The notes under the pieces are model-generated. The model had not been told where the DNA came from, ran no database searches, and saw only the letters and a list, made by a program, of their open reading frames with translations. A DNA stretch of 64,000 nt, from contig OZ241856.1 of NCBI GenBank assembly GCA_965202845.1, positions 2,480,001-2,544,000 of the forward strand, read 5' to 3'. The translations under genes were made by a program, and so were the position numbers. The stretch is from CBDATA01 sp965202845. Its GTDB lineage: Bacteria > Acidobacteriota > Vicinamibacteria > Marinacidobacterales > Marinacidobacteraceae. Positions 56,081 to 64,000 of the stretch are shown piece after piece (the first letter of the stretch is position 1; every line of letters starts with the position of its first letter).

Positions 56081-57184
56081 TCATTGTCCCCCAGGGGTGA
56101 CAAAAAAGCGACGGATGGCATCCGCCACCGCATCCGTCTCTTCGTCATCAAGATCGGGGCGGAGGGGCAGGCTGAGCGCCTCCCGCGCCGCCCGGTCCGC
56201 CTCCGGGCAGTCCCACGGGTTCCCGGCGAAGGCTGCCTGGCGATGGAGCGGAATCGGGTAGTGCACCAGCGTCTCCACCCCCGCTTCGGCCAGAAACCGC
56301 CGGAGCCGGTCGCGCTCCGGAGTCCGGATCACGAACAGGTGCGCCGCGCTTTGCGTTCCCTCGCCCGGCGTCGCGAACCGCAGCGGCAGACCCGCAAGCC
56401 CCTCCCGATAGCGCGCCGCCAGTTCCCGGCGCCGGGCGTTTCCAGCGTCCAGCTCGCTCAACCGGACGCCCAGAATCGCCGCCTGCAGCTCGTCGAGACG
56501 GCTGTTCCAACCCGGTTCGGCGTGGTCGTGGCGCGCCCGCTGCCCGCCGGAACGGAGCCGCCGGACGCGCTCGGCGAGCGCCGGATCGTCGGTTCCCACC
56601 AGCCCGCCGTCGCCGACCCCGCCCAGGTTCTTGGTGGGGTAGAAGCTGAACGCAGACGCCTTGCCGAACGAGCCGAGCGGCCGCCCCCGGAACGCCGCGC
56701 CGTGCGCCTGGGCGGCGTCCTCCACCACCGGAACCCCCCGCGCCGCCTCAAGAAGCTCCGGCCAGTCCGAACCGGCGTGGCCGGCGAAGTGCACCGGCAG
56801 GATCGCCCGGATGGTTTCCCGCATGGTTTCCCGCCGGAGGGCGTCCCGCACCGCGTCGGCGCGCAGGCAGAGACTCTGCGGGTCGATGTCCGCGAACACC
56901 GGAACCGCCCCGGCGCGCTGGATGCCGATCGCGGTGTACCCGGCGGAAAACGCGGAGGTGAGAACCCGGTCTCCCGGTCCGACGCCGACCGCGGCGAGCG
57001 CCAGCGTGATCGCGTCGGTGCCCGAAGCGACGCCGACCCCGCGCCGCACGCCGATCCGCGCCGCGAACGCCCGCTCGAAGGCCTCCACCCGGGGACCCAG
57101 CACGAACCGTTCCGAATCCAGAACCTCCGCCACCGCCGCCCGGACCCCGAGGCCGACCGCCAGCCGGGCGAACGGAATCCTCAT
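56081..57184 (-). CDS. DegT/DnrJ/EryC1/StrS sugar aminotransferase
   Basis: 367 residues. PLP-fold features: GVGVASGTDAITLALAAVG, VPVVEDAAQAHGAAFRGRP (the Asp that contacts the PLP ring) and AFSFYPTKNLGGVGDGGLV, whose lysine binds PLP. The C-terminus has LVHYPIPLHRQAAF, typical of nucleotide-sugar aminotransferases. It would convert a keto-sugar nucleotide to an amino sugar. The start overlaps the stop of the epimerase (ATGA), so the two act in one surface-sugar pathway. Confidence 0.9.
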   Translation of the reverse strand: MRIPFARLAVGLGVRAAVAEVLDSERFVLGPRVEAFERAFAARIGVRRGVGVASGTDAITLALAAVGVGPGDRVLTSAFSAGYTAIGIQRAGAVPVFADIDPQSLCLRADAVRDALRRETMRETIRAILPVHFAGHAGSDWPELLEAARGVPVVEDAAQAHGAAFRGRPLGSFGKASAFSFYPTKNLGGVGDGGLVGTDDPALAERVRRLRSGGQRARHDHAEPGWNSRLDELQAAILGVRLSELDAGNARRRELAARYREGLAGLPLRFATPGEGTQSAAHLFVIRTPERDRLRRFLAEAGVETLVHYPIPLHRQAAFAGNPWDCPEADRAAREALSLPLRPDLDDEETDAVADAIRRFFVTPGGQ

Positions 57185-58149
57185 GCCGGGATCCGCTCCG
57201 GTTCCGACCGGAAGAAGCGCACCGTTTCCGCGAGCCCCTGCGCCAGGTCCCGCAGCGGTTCCCAGCCCAGATCGGCCCGGATCCGGGACCAATCCGAGTG
57301 GATGTCCCCGACCGCGATCCGCCGGAGCGCGTCCGGGAGCGGCGCGCACTCGATGCGCGACGGCTCCCCCAGCGCCTCCCAGACCGCAAGGGCGAAATCC
57401 CGGAGGCGGATCGGCGGCGCTCCCAGGTTCCACAGGCCGGACGGCGCCGCCGGATCGCCAGCCAGCAACAGCGCCTCGACCACGTCGTCCGCGTGGTTGA
57501 AGTCGCGCAGGAGGTCCGGGTTTCCGAGGATGGGGATCGGCCGTCCTCCGAGCGCTCGTCCCAGGGCGTGGCCGGTGAACCCGGCGGCGGGGCCCCGAAG
57601 CGCCTGGCGCGGTCCGTAGCAGCCGGTCAGCCGCAGGATCGCCCACGACGACGGCGCCAGCCGCCGCGCCAGATGCTCTACCGCCTCCTTGTGGACGCCG
57701 TGCGCGTCGGGCGGCGCCAGCGGATCGTCCTCCCGCACCGGAAGCCGCTGCGGCAAGGCGTAGTTCTGGCGGGTTCCGGTGAAGACGAGGCGCGCTCCGG
57801 GCGCCCGCCGCCGCATCGCCTCGAACAGATGGATCGAAGCCTCGACTCCGTGCCGGTAGTCGCGCAAGGGCGCGTCCATGCTCGCCCGGTGGCCGGAAGG
57901 CGCCGCCAGGTGGAACACGACCCGGGCGCCGGCGACCACGTCCCCGGCCGCCTCGCGGATGTCCGCCCGGAGCGCCGGCGCGCCGCCCAGGTTGGCCGGA
58001 TGCGCCCCGCTTCCCGGAAGGAAGGCGTCCAGCGCCCGCACTTCGGCGCCGAGCGCGCGCAGCCGCAGCGTGAGATGGCTCCCCAGAAACCCGGCGGCGC
58101 CGGTCACCGCCACCGGAAGGCCGGAATAGACGTCGCGGTGGGAGGGCAC
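57181..58149 (-). CDS. NAD-dependent epimerase/dehydratase (extended SDR)
   Basis: 322 residues. The Rossmann loop TGAAGFLGSHLTLRL lies near residue 16, VVFHLAAPSGHRASMD follows, and RLTGCYGPRQ with LRDFNHADDVVEALLL marks the substrate side. The catalytic YxxxK motif reads HGVHK: the lysine is kept but the tyrosine position is histidine, an unusual change that questions ordinary SDR chemistry. It acts upstream of the overlapping sugar aminotransferase. Divergent from rsmI. Confidence 0.83.
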   Translation of the reverse strand: MPSHRDVYSGLPVAVTGAAGFLGSHLTLRLRALGAEVRALDAFLPGSGAHPANLGGAPALRADIREAAGDVVAGARVVFHLAAPSGHRASMDAPLRDYRHGVEASIHLFEAMRRRAPGARLVFTGTRQNYALPQRLPVREDDPLAPPDAHGVHKEAVEHLARRLAPSSWAILRLTGCYGPRQALRGPAAGFTGHALGRALGGRPIPILGNPDLLRDFNHADDVVEALLLAGDPAAPSGLWNLGAPPIRLRDFALAVWEALGEPSRIECAPLPDALRRIAVGDIHSDWSRIRADLGWEPLRDLAQGLAETVRFFRSEPERIPA

Positions 58150-58190
58150 GGGCGCCGCCCATTGTCGCCGCTCTCCGCTACCTTCCCCCC

Positions 58191-58871
58191 ATGGAAACGG
58201 GGACGCTTTTCGTGGTCGCGACCCCCATCGGGAATCTCGACGACCTCTCGCCGCGCGCCGCCGAAACGCTGCGGCGGGTCGCGGTGATCGCCTGCGAGGA
58301 CACCCGGGTCACCGGAAAACTACGCGCGCGCTTCGGCATCGAGACCCCGCTGGTCTCCTGCCACGACCACAACGAGCGGACGCGGACCCCGGCGCTGCTG
58401 GCCCGGCTTCAGGCTGGCGAGAGCGTGGCGCTGGCGACCGACGCCGGTTCGCCGCTGGTCTCCGATCCGGGGTTTCTGCTGGTGCGGGCGGCGCGCGAGG
58501 CGGACATCCCGGTCCGGACGATCCCCGGCCCCTCGGCGGCTCTGGCCGCGCTCGCGGTCTCCGGGTTGCCGATGCAGGCGTTCACCTTCCTGGGCTTCCC
58601 GCCCGCCCGGCGCGGCGCCCGGCGGGACCGGTTCCTCGAGCGGGTCGCCGCCGCCGCCGGCTCGGTGGTGCTCTTTGAATCCCCCGAGCGCATCATCCGG
58701 CTGCTCGAAGACCTGGCGGAGCGGCTCGGGCCGCGTACGGCGTCGCTCTCCCGCGAGATGACCAAGCTCCACGAGGAGCACTGGTTCGGCGCACTTGGGG
58801 AACTCGCCGAGCGCGCCCGGAAGCATCCCCCGCGCGGCGAGGTGACGCTGGTGGTGGGTCCGGAAAAGTAG
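58191..58871 (+). CDS. rsmI: 16S rRNA (cytidine1402-2'-O)-methyltransferase RsmI
   Basis: 226 residues. Family motifs: LFVVATPIGNLDDLSPRA, CEDTRVTGKL, SCHDHNE, ATDAGSPLVSDPGF and GPSAALAALAVSGLP, all part of the tetrapyrrole-methylase-like fold that binds SAM. It methylates C1402 of 16S rRNA with RsmH. The protein is about 60 residues shorter than the E. coli enzyme, lacking the C-terminal extension. Confidence 0.93.
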   Translation: METGTLFVVATPIGNLDDLSPRAAETLRRVAVIACEDTRVTGKLRARFGIETPLVSCHDHNERTRTPALLARLQAGESVALATDAGSPLVSDPGFLLVRAAREADIPVRTIPGPSAALAALAVSGLPMQAFTFLGFPPARRGARRDRFLERVAAAAGSVVLFESPERIIRLLEDLAERLGPRTASLSREMTKLHEEHWFGALGELAERARKHPPRGEVTLVVGPEK

Positions 58872-58880
58872 AATTGGGTC

Positions 58881-59921
58881 ATGGACTTCGTACTGGCGCT
58901 CCCGGAGAAGCCGGACGTGGGGGCGCTCCCCTGGTTCGGCGGGACGGTCGCGGAAAGCGCGCGCCGCGCCGTCGCCGCGTTGGGGGCGAAGATCGAACTC
59001 CTTGACGGGAAAGGCGTTCTGCTACCGGAGGGGCTGGTGGAGATCCCGGCGGACCGGGTGCGCGTTCTCGCTCCCGGCGGGGCGCTGCGGAACGACGCCG
59101 GGCAGACGCTCGCGCTCGCCCCGGCCGCAATCCATCAGTTGCCGCTGGATTCGTTCGACGCGGCGGTGGAAGCGATGGAATGGCGCTACGAGTCGATTTC
59201 CGGGTTCACCCGCATCACCGACGCCGCCACCTGGTCGAAGGCGCTCGGGGAGGCGCGGCGGCGCGTCGCCCGCCGGTTTCTCGAGGCGGGAGTCCTGGTC
59301 GAGGACCCGCAGACGCTCTGGGCCGACCCCGGCGTGGAGGCGGCGGCGGGCGCCCGCATCGGCCCGTCGGTCCGGCTCACCGGCGAAACCCGCATCGGCG
59401 CCGGCGCCGAAATCGCCGAATTTTCCCGACTCCACAACACCATCATGGCGGAAGGCGCCCGAATCGAAAGCCACTCGGTGGTCCTGGACGCCGACATCGG
59501 GCGCGAGGCCCGGGTCGGCCCCTTCGCGCGCATCCGGCCGGGGACGACGCTGGAGCAGGGCGCCTACGTCGGGGGGTTCGTGGAGACCAAGAACGCCCGC
59601 ATCGGGCGGAACGCTGCGGTGCCCCATCTCTCCTATGTGGGCGACGCCGACATCGGAACCCGGGTCAACCTGGGCGCCGGAACGATCACTTGCAACTACG
59701 ACGGGCGGGCCAAGCACCGGACGGTGGTGGCGCCGGGCGCCTTCGTCGGCAGCAACGCGATCCTGGTGGCGCCGGTGACCATCGGCCGGCGGGCGTTCGT
59801 GGCCGCCGGATCGGTCATCATCGAGGACGTGCCCGAAGGAGCGATGGCGATCGCCCGGGGCCGCCAGGTGAACAAACCGGACCGGGCGGGCGACCGTTTC
59901 GAGGGCGCCGACGAGGTCTGA
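58881..59921 (+). CDS. GlmU-type acetyltransferase without uridyltransferase motif
   Basis: 346 residues. Residues ~150-335 are a left-handed beta-helix with hexapeptide repeats and the GlmU acetyltransferase residues: RPGTTLEQGAYVGGFVETKN (Lys), PHLSYVGDADIG (His and Tyr) and VNLGAGTITCNYDG (Asn). The N-terminal ~140 residues lack the LAAGxGTRM nucleotide-binding loop and look like a shrunken pyrophosphorylase domain. I infer acetyl-CoA-dependent glucosamine-1-phosphate N-acetylation only. The neighbouring SIS isomerase supports an amino-sugar role. Confidence 0.8.
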   Translation: MDFVLALPEKPDVGALPWFGGTVAESARRAVAALGAKIELLDGKGVLLPEGLVEIPADRVRVLAPGGALRNDAGQTLALAPAAIHQLPLDSFDAAVEAMEWRYESISGFTRITDAATWSKALGEARRRVARRFLEAGVLVEDPQTLWADPGVEAAAGARIGPSVRLTGETRIGAGAEIAEFSRLHNTIMAEGARIESHSVVLDADIGREARVGPFARIRPGTTLEQGAYVGGFVETKNARIGRNAAVPHLSYVGDADIGTRVNLGAGTITCNYDGRAKHRTVVAPGAFVGSNAILVAPVTIGRRAFVAAGSVIIEDVPEGAMAIARGRQVNKPDRAGDRFEGADEV

Positions 59922-59939
59922 CGTCTGCAACCACCGGCG

Positions 59940-60833
59940 CTGATCCGCGAAATCCGCGAGCAACCAGAGGCGGTGCGCCGCACGCTCCGGGCGCTGCGCC
60001 GCGAGCGCCCGGCCGTTCCTCCGGGAGGGCCGGTGCTGCTGACCGGATCGGGAACGAGCCGTCATGCCGCGGAGATCGCCGCCGGCTGGATGCGCGCCGG
60101 GGGCGTTAGAGCGCGGGCGGAACCGGCCACCGAAGCGCCGGACCCGGGCGGCTGCCGGACGCTGGTCGCGATCTCCCAGTCGGGAACCACCGGGAGCATC
60201 CTGCGGCTGCTGGACCGGACCATCGGGATGGATCGCATCGTGGTGACGAACGAACCGGGCAGCCCGGCGGCCCGACGGGCGGACGCCGCCTGGGTCACCG
60301 CCGCCGGCCGGGAGGAAGCGATCCCGGCCACCAAGTCCTTCACCGCCGCGCTGGCCGCGCTGTTGCTGCTGGCCCGGGATCTGGGCGCGCGAACGCCGGA
60401 CCCCGAGGCGACTCCCGCGCTGCTGGAAGCCGGGCTCACGGACGAGGAGCGCATCCGGGCGTTTGTGGCGTCGCTCCCGCCGGAGCGAACCTGCTGGTTC
60501 TTCCTGGCGACCAGCGCGCTGCTTCCGCTCGCCCGCGAGGCGGCGCTCAAGATGATGGAGACCGCAGGCGTCCCGGCGCTCGCCCTTCCCGCCGGGGAGC
60601 TCGCGCACGGGCCGGCCGCGCTGCTGGCGCCGCAGACCCCGGTCGTGGCGCTGGGCGACGCTCCGCCGACCGGCGCCGCCCCGGCGCTCGCCCTTTCCGC
60701 CGGAAATCCGGACGGTCTCGACGCCTTCCGGCTGGCGCCGGCGCTCCAGCTGCTCGCCTGGTTCGAGGGGCGGGCGCACGACCGGGATGTGGACGCCCCG
60801 CCCGGACTGCGGAAGGCGGTGGTGGATGACTGA
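59940..60833 (+). CDS. SIS-domain sugar isomerase (GlmS isomerase-like)
   Basis: About 297 residues if started at CTG 59940, which gives IREIREQPEAVRRTL, the usual beginning of GlmS isomerase domains; the first standard codon is GTG 59973 and loses that motif. Two SIS domains show TGSGTSRHAAEIAAGW, VAISQSGTTGSI, PATKSFTAALAAL and PAGELAHGPAALL. No glutaminase domain is present, so it could use ammonia or act as an AgaS/FrlB-like deaminase. The stop overlaps the UvrD start. It probably works with the preceding GlmU-type enzyme. Confidence 0.8.
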   Translation: MIREIREQPEAVRRTLRALRRERPAVPPGGPVLLTGSGTSRHAAEIAAGWMRAGGVRARAEPATEAPDPGGCRTLVAISQSGTTGSILRLLDRTIGMDRIVVTNEPGSPAARRADAAWVTAAGREEAIPATKSFTAALAALLLLARDLGARTPDPEATPALLEAGLTDEERIRAFVASLPPERTCWFFLATSALLPLAREAALKMMETAGVPALALPAGELAHGPAALLAPQTPVVALGDAPPTGAAPALALSAGNPDGLDAFRLAPALQLLAWFEGRAHDRDVDAPPGLRKAVVDD

Positions 60834-62898
60834 CCCGCTGCTCGCCGACCTCAACCGGGAGCAGCGGGAGGCAGTGACCGCCCCGCCGGGGCCGACCCTG
60901 GTGCTGGCGGGCGCCGGTTCCGGCAAGACCCGGGTCATCACCAGGCGGATCGGCTGGCGTATCCGGGAGACCGACGCCGCTCCCGAATCCATCCTCGCGG
61001 TCACCTTCACCAACAAGGCGGCGCGGGAGATGAAGGAGCGGGTCGCGGCGCTCGGCGTGCGGTCGGTGGAACGGGCCTGGGTCGGCACCTTCCACTCCAT
61101 CGGGCTCCGGCTGCTCCGCCGCTACGGTTCGGCGTTGGACCTTCCGAACGACTTTCCGGTGCTGGGCGAAGACGACGCCAAGCGGGTGCTGAGCGGCATC
61201 CGGAAGGAGCTCGGGATCGAGTCCGGCCTGGTCACGCCCAACCCTCTCCGCGCCGGGGTATCCCGCCTGAAGAACGCGCTCGCCGCCGGGGCGCCGCCGC
61301 CCGTCCCCCGAAACCCCAAGGACTACGCGATCCGGTCGATCTTCCAGCGCTACCAGGAGGAGCTGCCCCGGCTCGGCGCGGTGGACTTCGACGACCTGAT
61401 CATCCTGCCCCGGGAGCTGCTGCGGGCGTCCGAGCCGGCGCGCGCGTTCATGGATCGGCGCGCGAAGGTGCTGCTGGTGGATGAATACCAGGACACCAGC
61501 CCGCTCCAGAATCGGTTGATCCGCGAGTTCGCTCCCGGGCGGGACGTGTTCGCGGTGGGCGACGACGACCAGTCGATCTATTCGTTCCGGGGCGCCGACT
61601 TCCAGAACATTCTCCGATTCGAGAACGATTTCCGCGACGCCCGGATTCTGCGGCTGGAGCAGAACTACCGCTCGACCGAAATCATCCTGGATGCCGCCAA
61701 CGCGGTCATCGATCGGAACCGGGATCGCCGCGGCAAGCGGCTGCGGGCGGTCGCCGGCCGCGGACAGCCGATTCGACTGCTGGGTTTCGGCAGGGAGGCG
61801 GAGGGCGCCCGGTACGCCGCCGGAGAGATCGAGCGCCTGGGCGCGAAGCGGGGCCAGGCGGCGGTGCTGCTCCGCACCCGCGGCCAGACCCGCGCCTTCG
61901 AGGAGGCGTTCATGGCGCATCGGATTCCGCACCGGCTGATCGGCGGTCTCCGCTTCTACGAGCGGAAGGAGGTGCTGGACGCTCTCGCCCATCTGCGGAT
62001 CGCCGCCAATCCGGCGGACGACATCGCGTTCCGGCGGGCGCTCGGAGCGCTGCGGCGCGGAATCGGAACCGCTTCGGTGGACCGCATCGCCGCGTTGGCC
62101 GCGGGAAGGCAGGCGTCCCTCCTCGAAGCGGCGCGCGCGCTCCCGCAGGGCGCGCTTTCGAGGAAGGCGGCCAACGGTCTCCGGGAGTTTCTTGAAGTGG
62201 TGGAACGGGTTCGCAGGGCGATCCCGTCGGGGCCGGCGGCGGCCATCCGGGCGGCGATCCGGGACAGCGGACTCGGCGCGTTTCTCCAGGAGAACGAACC
62301 GGAACGCTACGAGAATCTGACCTCGCTCGAGGACGCCGCCGCCGAGTACGAAATCCACAATCCGGAGGGAACCACCGGGGATTTTCTCGACCGGGTGAGC
62401 CTGCTGTCCGCCGAGGATTTCATCGGCGCATCCGACGGCGACGCCCCTCCGGTGCTGGTGATGACCGTCCATGCCGCGAAGGGACTCGAATTCGACACAG
62501 TCTTCCTGGGCGGCCTCTGGGAAGGCGTCTTCCCCCATGCGCTCTCGCTGGAAAAGGAGGCCGACATCGAGGAGGAGCGCCGCCTCTTCTATGTGGCGGT
62601 GACCCGCGCCCGAACCGGGCTGTACCTGCTGGCCACCCCCGGCGGAACTCCGTGGATGCGGGGGCCCGACAAACCTTCCCGATTTCTCGCCGAGATCCCC
62701 CGCGAGTTGCTGCACGTCGAGAACAAGCGCGGAAACAGGGGCCCCGGCTTCCAACGGGGCGACCGGGTGCGGCACCGGCGCTTCGGCGACGGGCGGATCG
62801 AGTCGGTCGAGGCCGACGGCGCCCGGGTGATCGCGGTGTTCCGCCACCACGGGCGGAAGCGGCTGGTGGCAGCCTACGCGAACCTCGAACGCCTCTGA
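60826..62898 (+). CDS. UvrD/PcrA/Rep-type SF1 DNA helicase
   Basis: 690 residues from ATG 60826, which overlaps the SIS stop. Motifs in order: Q motif LNREQREAVTAP, Walker A GAGSGKT (29-35), AVTFTNKAAREMKERV, LLVDEYQDTSPLQ (Walker B), VGDDDQSIYSFRGAD (III), LEQNYRST (IV), TVHAAKGLEFDTVFL (V) and RRLFYVAVTRA (VI). The C-terminus ends with a PcrA-like Tudor domain (FQRGDRVRHRRFGDGRIESV). It is a 3'-5' helicase in repair or replication restart. Confidence 0.93.
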   Translation: MTDPLLADLNREQREAVTAPPGPTLVLAGAGSGKTRVITRRIGWRIRETDAAPESILAVTFTNKAAREMKERVAALGVRSVERAWVGTFHSIGLRLLRRYGSALDLPNDFPVLGEDDAKRVLSGIRKELGIESGLVTPNPLRAGVSRLKNALAAGAPPPVPRNPKDYAIRSIFQRYQEELPRLGAVDFDDLIILPRELLRASEPARAFMDRRAKVLLVDEYQDTSPLQNRLIREFAPGRDVFAVGDDDQSIYSFRGADFQNILRFENDFRDARILRLEQNYRSTEIILDAANAVIDRNRDRRGKRLRAVAGRGQPIRLLGFGREAEGARYAAGEIERLGAKRGQAAVLLRTRGQTRAFEEAFMAHRIPHRLIGGLRFYERKEVLDALAHLRIAANPADDIAFRRALGALRRGIGTASVDRIAALAAGRQASLLEAARALPQGALSRKAANGLREFLEVVERVRRAIPSGPAAAIRAAIRDSGLGAFLQENEPERYENLTSLEDAAAEYEIHNPEGTTGDFLDRVSLLSAEDFIGASDGDAPPVLVMTVHAAKGLEFDTVFLGGLWEGVFPHALSLEKEADIEEERRLFYVAVTRARTGLYLLATPGGTPWMRGPDKPSRFLAEIPRELLHVENKRGNRGPGFQRGDRVRHRRFGDGRIESVEADGARVIAVFRHHGRKRLVAAYANLERL

Positions 62899-62909
62899 TC
62901 CCGCCGGAT

Positions 62910-64000
62910 TTACTCAATCCTGATAACGAACCGTTTCGAATCAGATACATTTCGATAGAGCGAAAGGGTCCGGCCAATGAGATCCCGGTCGGCTACAAAT
63001 TCCTTCATCATCCCCCAGCTCAGTCGCGTCATCGCGTTGTGTTGCAAGTATGTCTTGAGCGTTGTATCGGCAGTATGCCCGATGCGCAATGTGCGCTCAC
63101 CCCGGTCGACGCCCTTCACGATGAGCCGAAATTCCGCCCTTGCCTCTTCAACCGAGGAATGAGCGGTTGACTTCCAGTCCATTGCTCCGAATACTTTGTC
63201 CCGAAAATAGTGCCGATAATCAACGGAATCATCCAACAAACCCTTGTCAAGGTTGATGGATCCCGTTGGATGGATGTTTGCGCCCGATGGAATCCCCAAA
63301 TCGCGCTCCGTCAACGCCTTGCTCCGCCAAAGCAGCTCGATGGAGTCAGATCCCTCCGTGTCCGTTTTCCTGTCTGGCGGTACGGTGGTACGGAGTGTTT
63401 GCAATTCGATTACCGGAAGATTCGTCGCGTCGCCCTTGGAACGAGCAGCCTTCGAGGCCAGCGACAGGGAAGTTTCATCAACGAGTCGCCCTTGCTTTTG
63501 CAGCGCATCAAGATCGGCGATGCGTTCCACGCGCACTACGTGTTCTGGATACGTCGACTCAAGCCCATCGAATTCAGAGAAGACGGACTCCATGAAAGAG
63601 AAATCACTTTCACAGTTTGGATCCAGGTCAAGCTCCAGGCTCGACTCGATGTTGTTGATCAGACCTCCCGCCGTCAGGTTTGCGCTTCCCAGAATCATGC
63701 CGGCCTTGTTCTTGCCGCGGACAAGATAAATTTTCGGATGAAACAACAAGTTCTCCGTGCCGGTATCTACATAACGGACATGAGCTCCGGTTTCCATCAA
63801 GGCGACCAATCCTTCCCGAGTGCTTACGCCATTGCGGATTCCGACATAAACATCCAGTCGGCCCTTGGCGGCCGTCATCTCGGGTGCGATCCGATCCACG
63901 CCTTTTCTGGTGGCGAATGCGACGCTTATCAGGATTCGCTCCAGATCGGAGGGCGCAAGCAATCGCTTCAAGGCCGTCGCGTGCGTGTGCGGCGTAAAAC
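62910..64000 (-). CDS. PLD-family nuclease, 5' end outside the window
   Basis: The frame is open to the window edge (FTPHTHATALKRLLAPSDLE before an internal TTG at 63971), so about 362 residues are seen and more lie beyond. One HKD motif is clear: FHPKIYLVRGKNKAGMILGS with the following GSANLTAGGL. This is the pattern of PLD-type restriction nucleases (NgoFVII/BfiI-like), which dimerise to form one active site. The C-terminal ~150 residues are unassigned. The gene is markedly AT-richer than its neighbours, consistent with transfer. It converges with uvrD. Confidence 0.75.
   Translation of the reverse strand, partial: FTPHTHATALKRLLAPSDLERILISVAFATRKGVDRIAPEMTAAKGRLDVYVGIRNGVSTREGLVALMETGAHVRYVDTGTENLLFHPKIYLVRGKNKAGMILGSANLTAGGLINNIESSLELDLDPNCESDFSFMESVFSEFDGLESTYPEHVVRVERIADLDALQKQGRLVDETSLSLASKAARSKGDATNLPVIELQTLRTTVPPDRKTDTEGSDSIELLWRSKALTERDLGIPSGANIHPTGSINLDKGLLDDSVDYRHYFRDKVFGAMDWKSTAHSSVEEARAEFRLIVKGVDRGERTLRIGHTADTTLKTYLQHNAMTRLSWGMMKEFVADRDLIGRTLSLYRNVSDSKRFVIRIE

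Overview
The window is high-GC DNA (roughly two thirds G+C by eye) from a Gram-negative-type bacterium: it carries a TonB-dependent receptor, lipoproteins and secreted peptidases. The mix of a long PIG-L deacetylase, a P1 peptidase, an M1 aminopeptidase, an isoaspartyl peptidase, DUF4097 proteins and Na+ symporters recalls uncultured Acidobacteriota or Gemmatimonadota. No 16S gene or other decisive marker is present, so the assignment is only a guess. Most genes sit in tight same-strand runs with ATGA or GTGA overlaps.

Layout. 1-3261: end of an acyl-CoA catabolism operon (AtuA-like protein, enoyl-CoA hydratase, biotin carboxylase with biotin carrier), of leucine or acyclic-terpene type. 3265-8098: secreted PIG-L hydrolase, SLC13 transporter, TenA. 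8145-21545: a 13 kb defence-type island with a DUF499 ATPase, a small protein, a RecF/OLD-like ATPase broken by a one-base frameshift, a small protein, a DUF1156 adenine methyltransferase and a PLD-SNF2 helicase. This gene set resembles the Hma (helicase, methylase, ATPase) loci. An IS5-family element, itself interrupted by an ISL3-family element with a perfect 8-bp target duplication, sits between the ATPase and the methylase arms. 21564-24175: four tandem paralogues of a coiled-coil, tail-anchored membrane protein, each with its own copied promoter and strong ribosome-binding site. 24176-38485: P1 peptidase, DUF4097 lipoprotein, SSS symporter with a 39-residue companion, ClC channel, Dtd, DsbA-like lipoprotein, flavin-type protein, AlbA_2 protein, YjbQ, and glycolate oxidase glcDEF.

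38464-45486 is a second defence island: an OLD-like ATPase with a TOPRIM/DUF4276-like partner, a Fic-domain remnant, and a single-chain nuclease-helicase-methyltransferase (type ISP-like) restriction gene. Three repeat tracts mark that gene: 15 G between a candidate -35 and -10, five 13-bp repeats ending on the start codon, and 18 G inside the coding region, exactly where the reading frame breaks. In the sequenced state the gene is switched off for its C-terminal specificity region; 17 G would restore a protein of about 1450 residues. An orphan ribbon-helix-helix antitoxin follows.

45537-64000 returns to general functions: isoaspartyl peptidase, M1 peptidase and TonB receptor; tRNA-Arg and tRNA-Glu; a GNAT-like protein, PspC and rhomboid; an IS1634-family insertion flanked by 517-bp direct repeats that leave both target genes with one intact copy; a transposase-derived membrane protein; sugar aminotransferase and epimerase; RsmI; a GlmU acetyltransferase and a SIS isomerase; UvrD helicase; and a PLD nuclease running off the end.

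The strongest findings are the phase-variable restriction gene, the nested and long-duplication IS insertions, the tandem coiled-coil array, the Hma-like island with an embedded broken ATPase, and the possible domestication of an ISL3 transposase N-terminus as a membrane protein.
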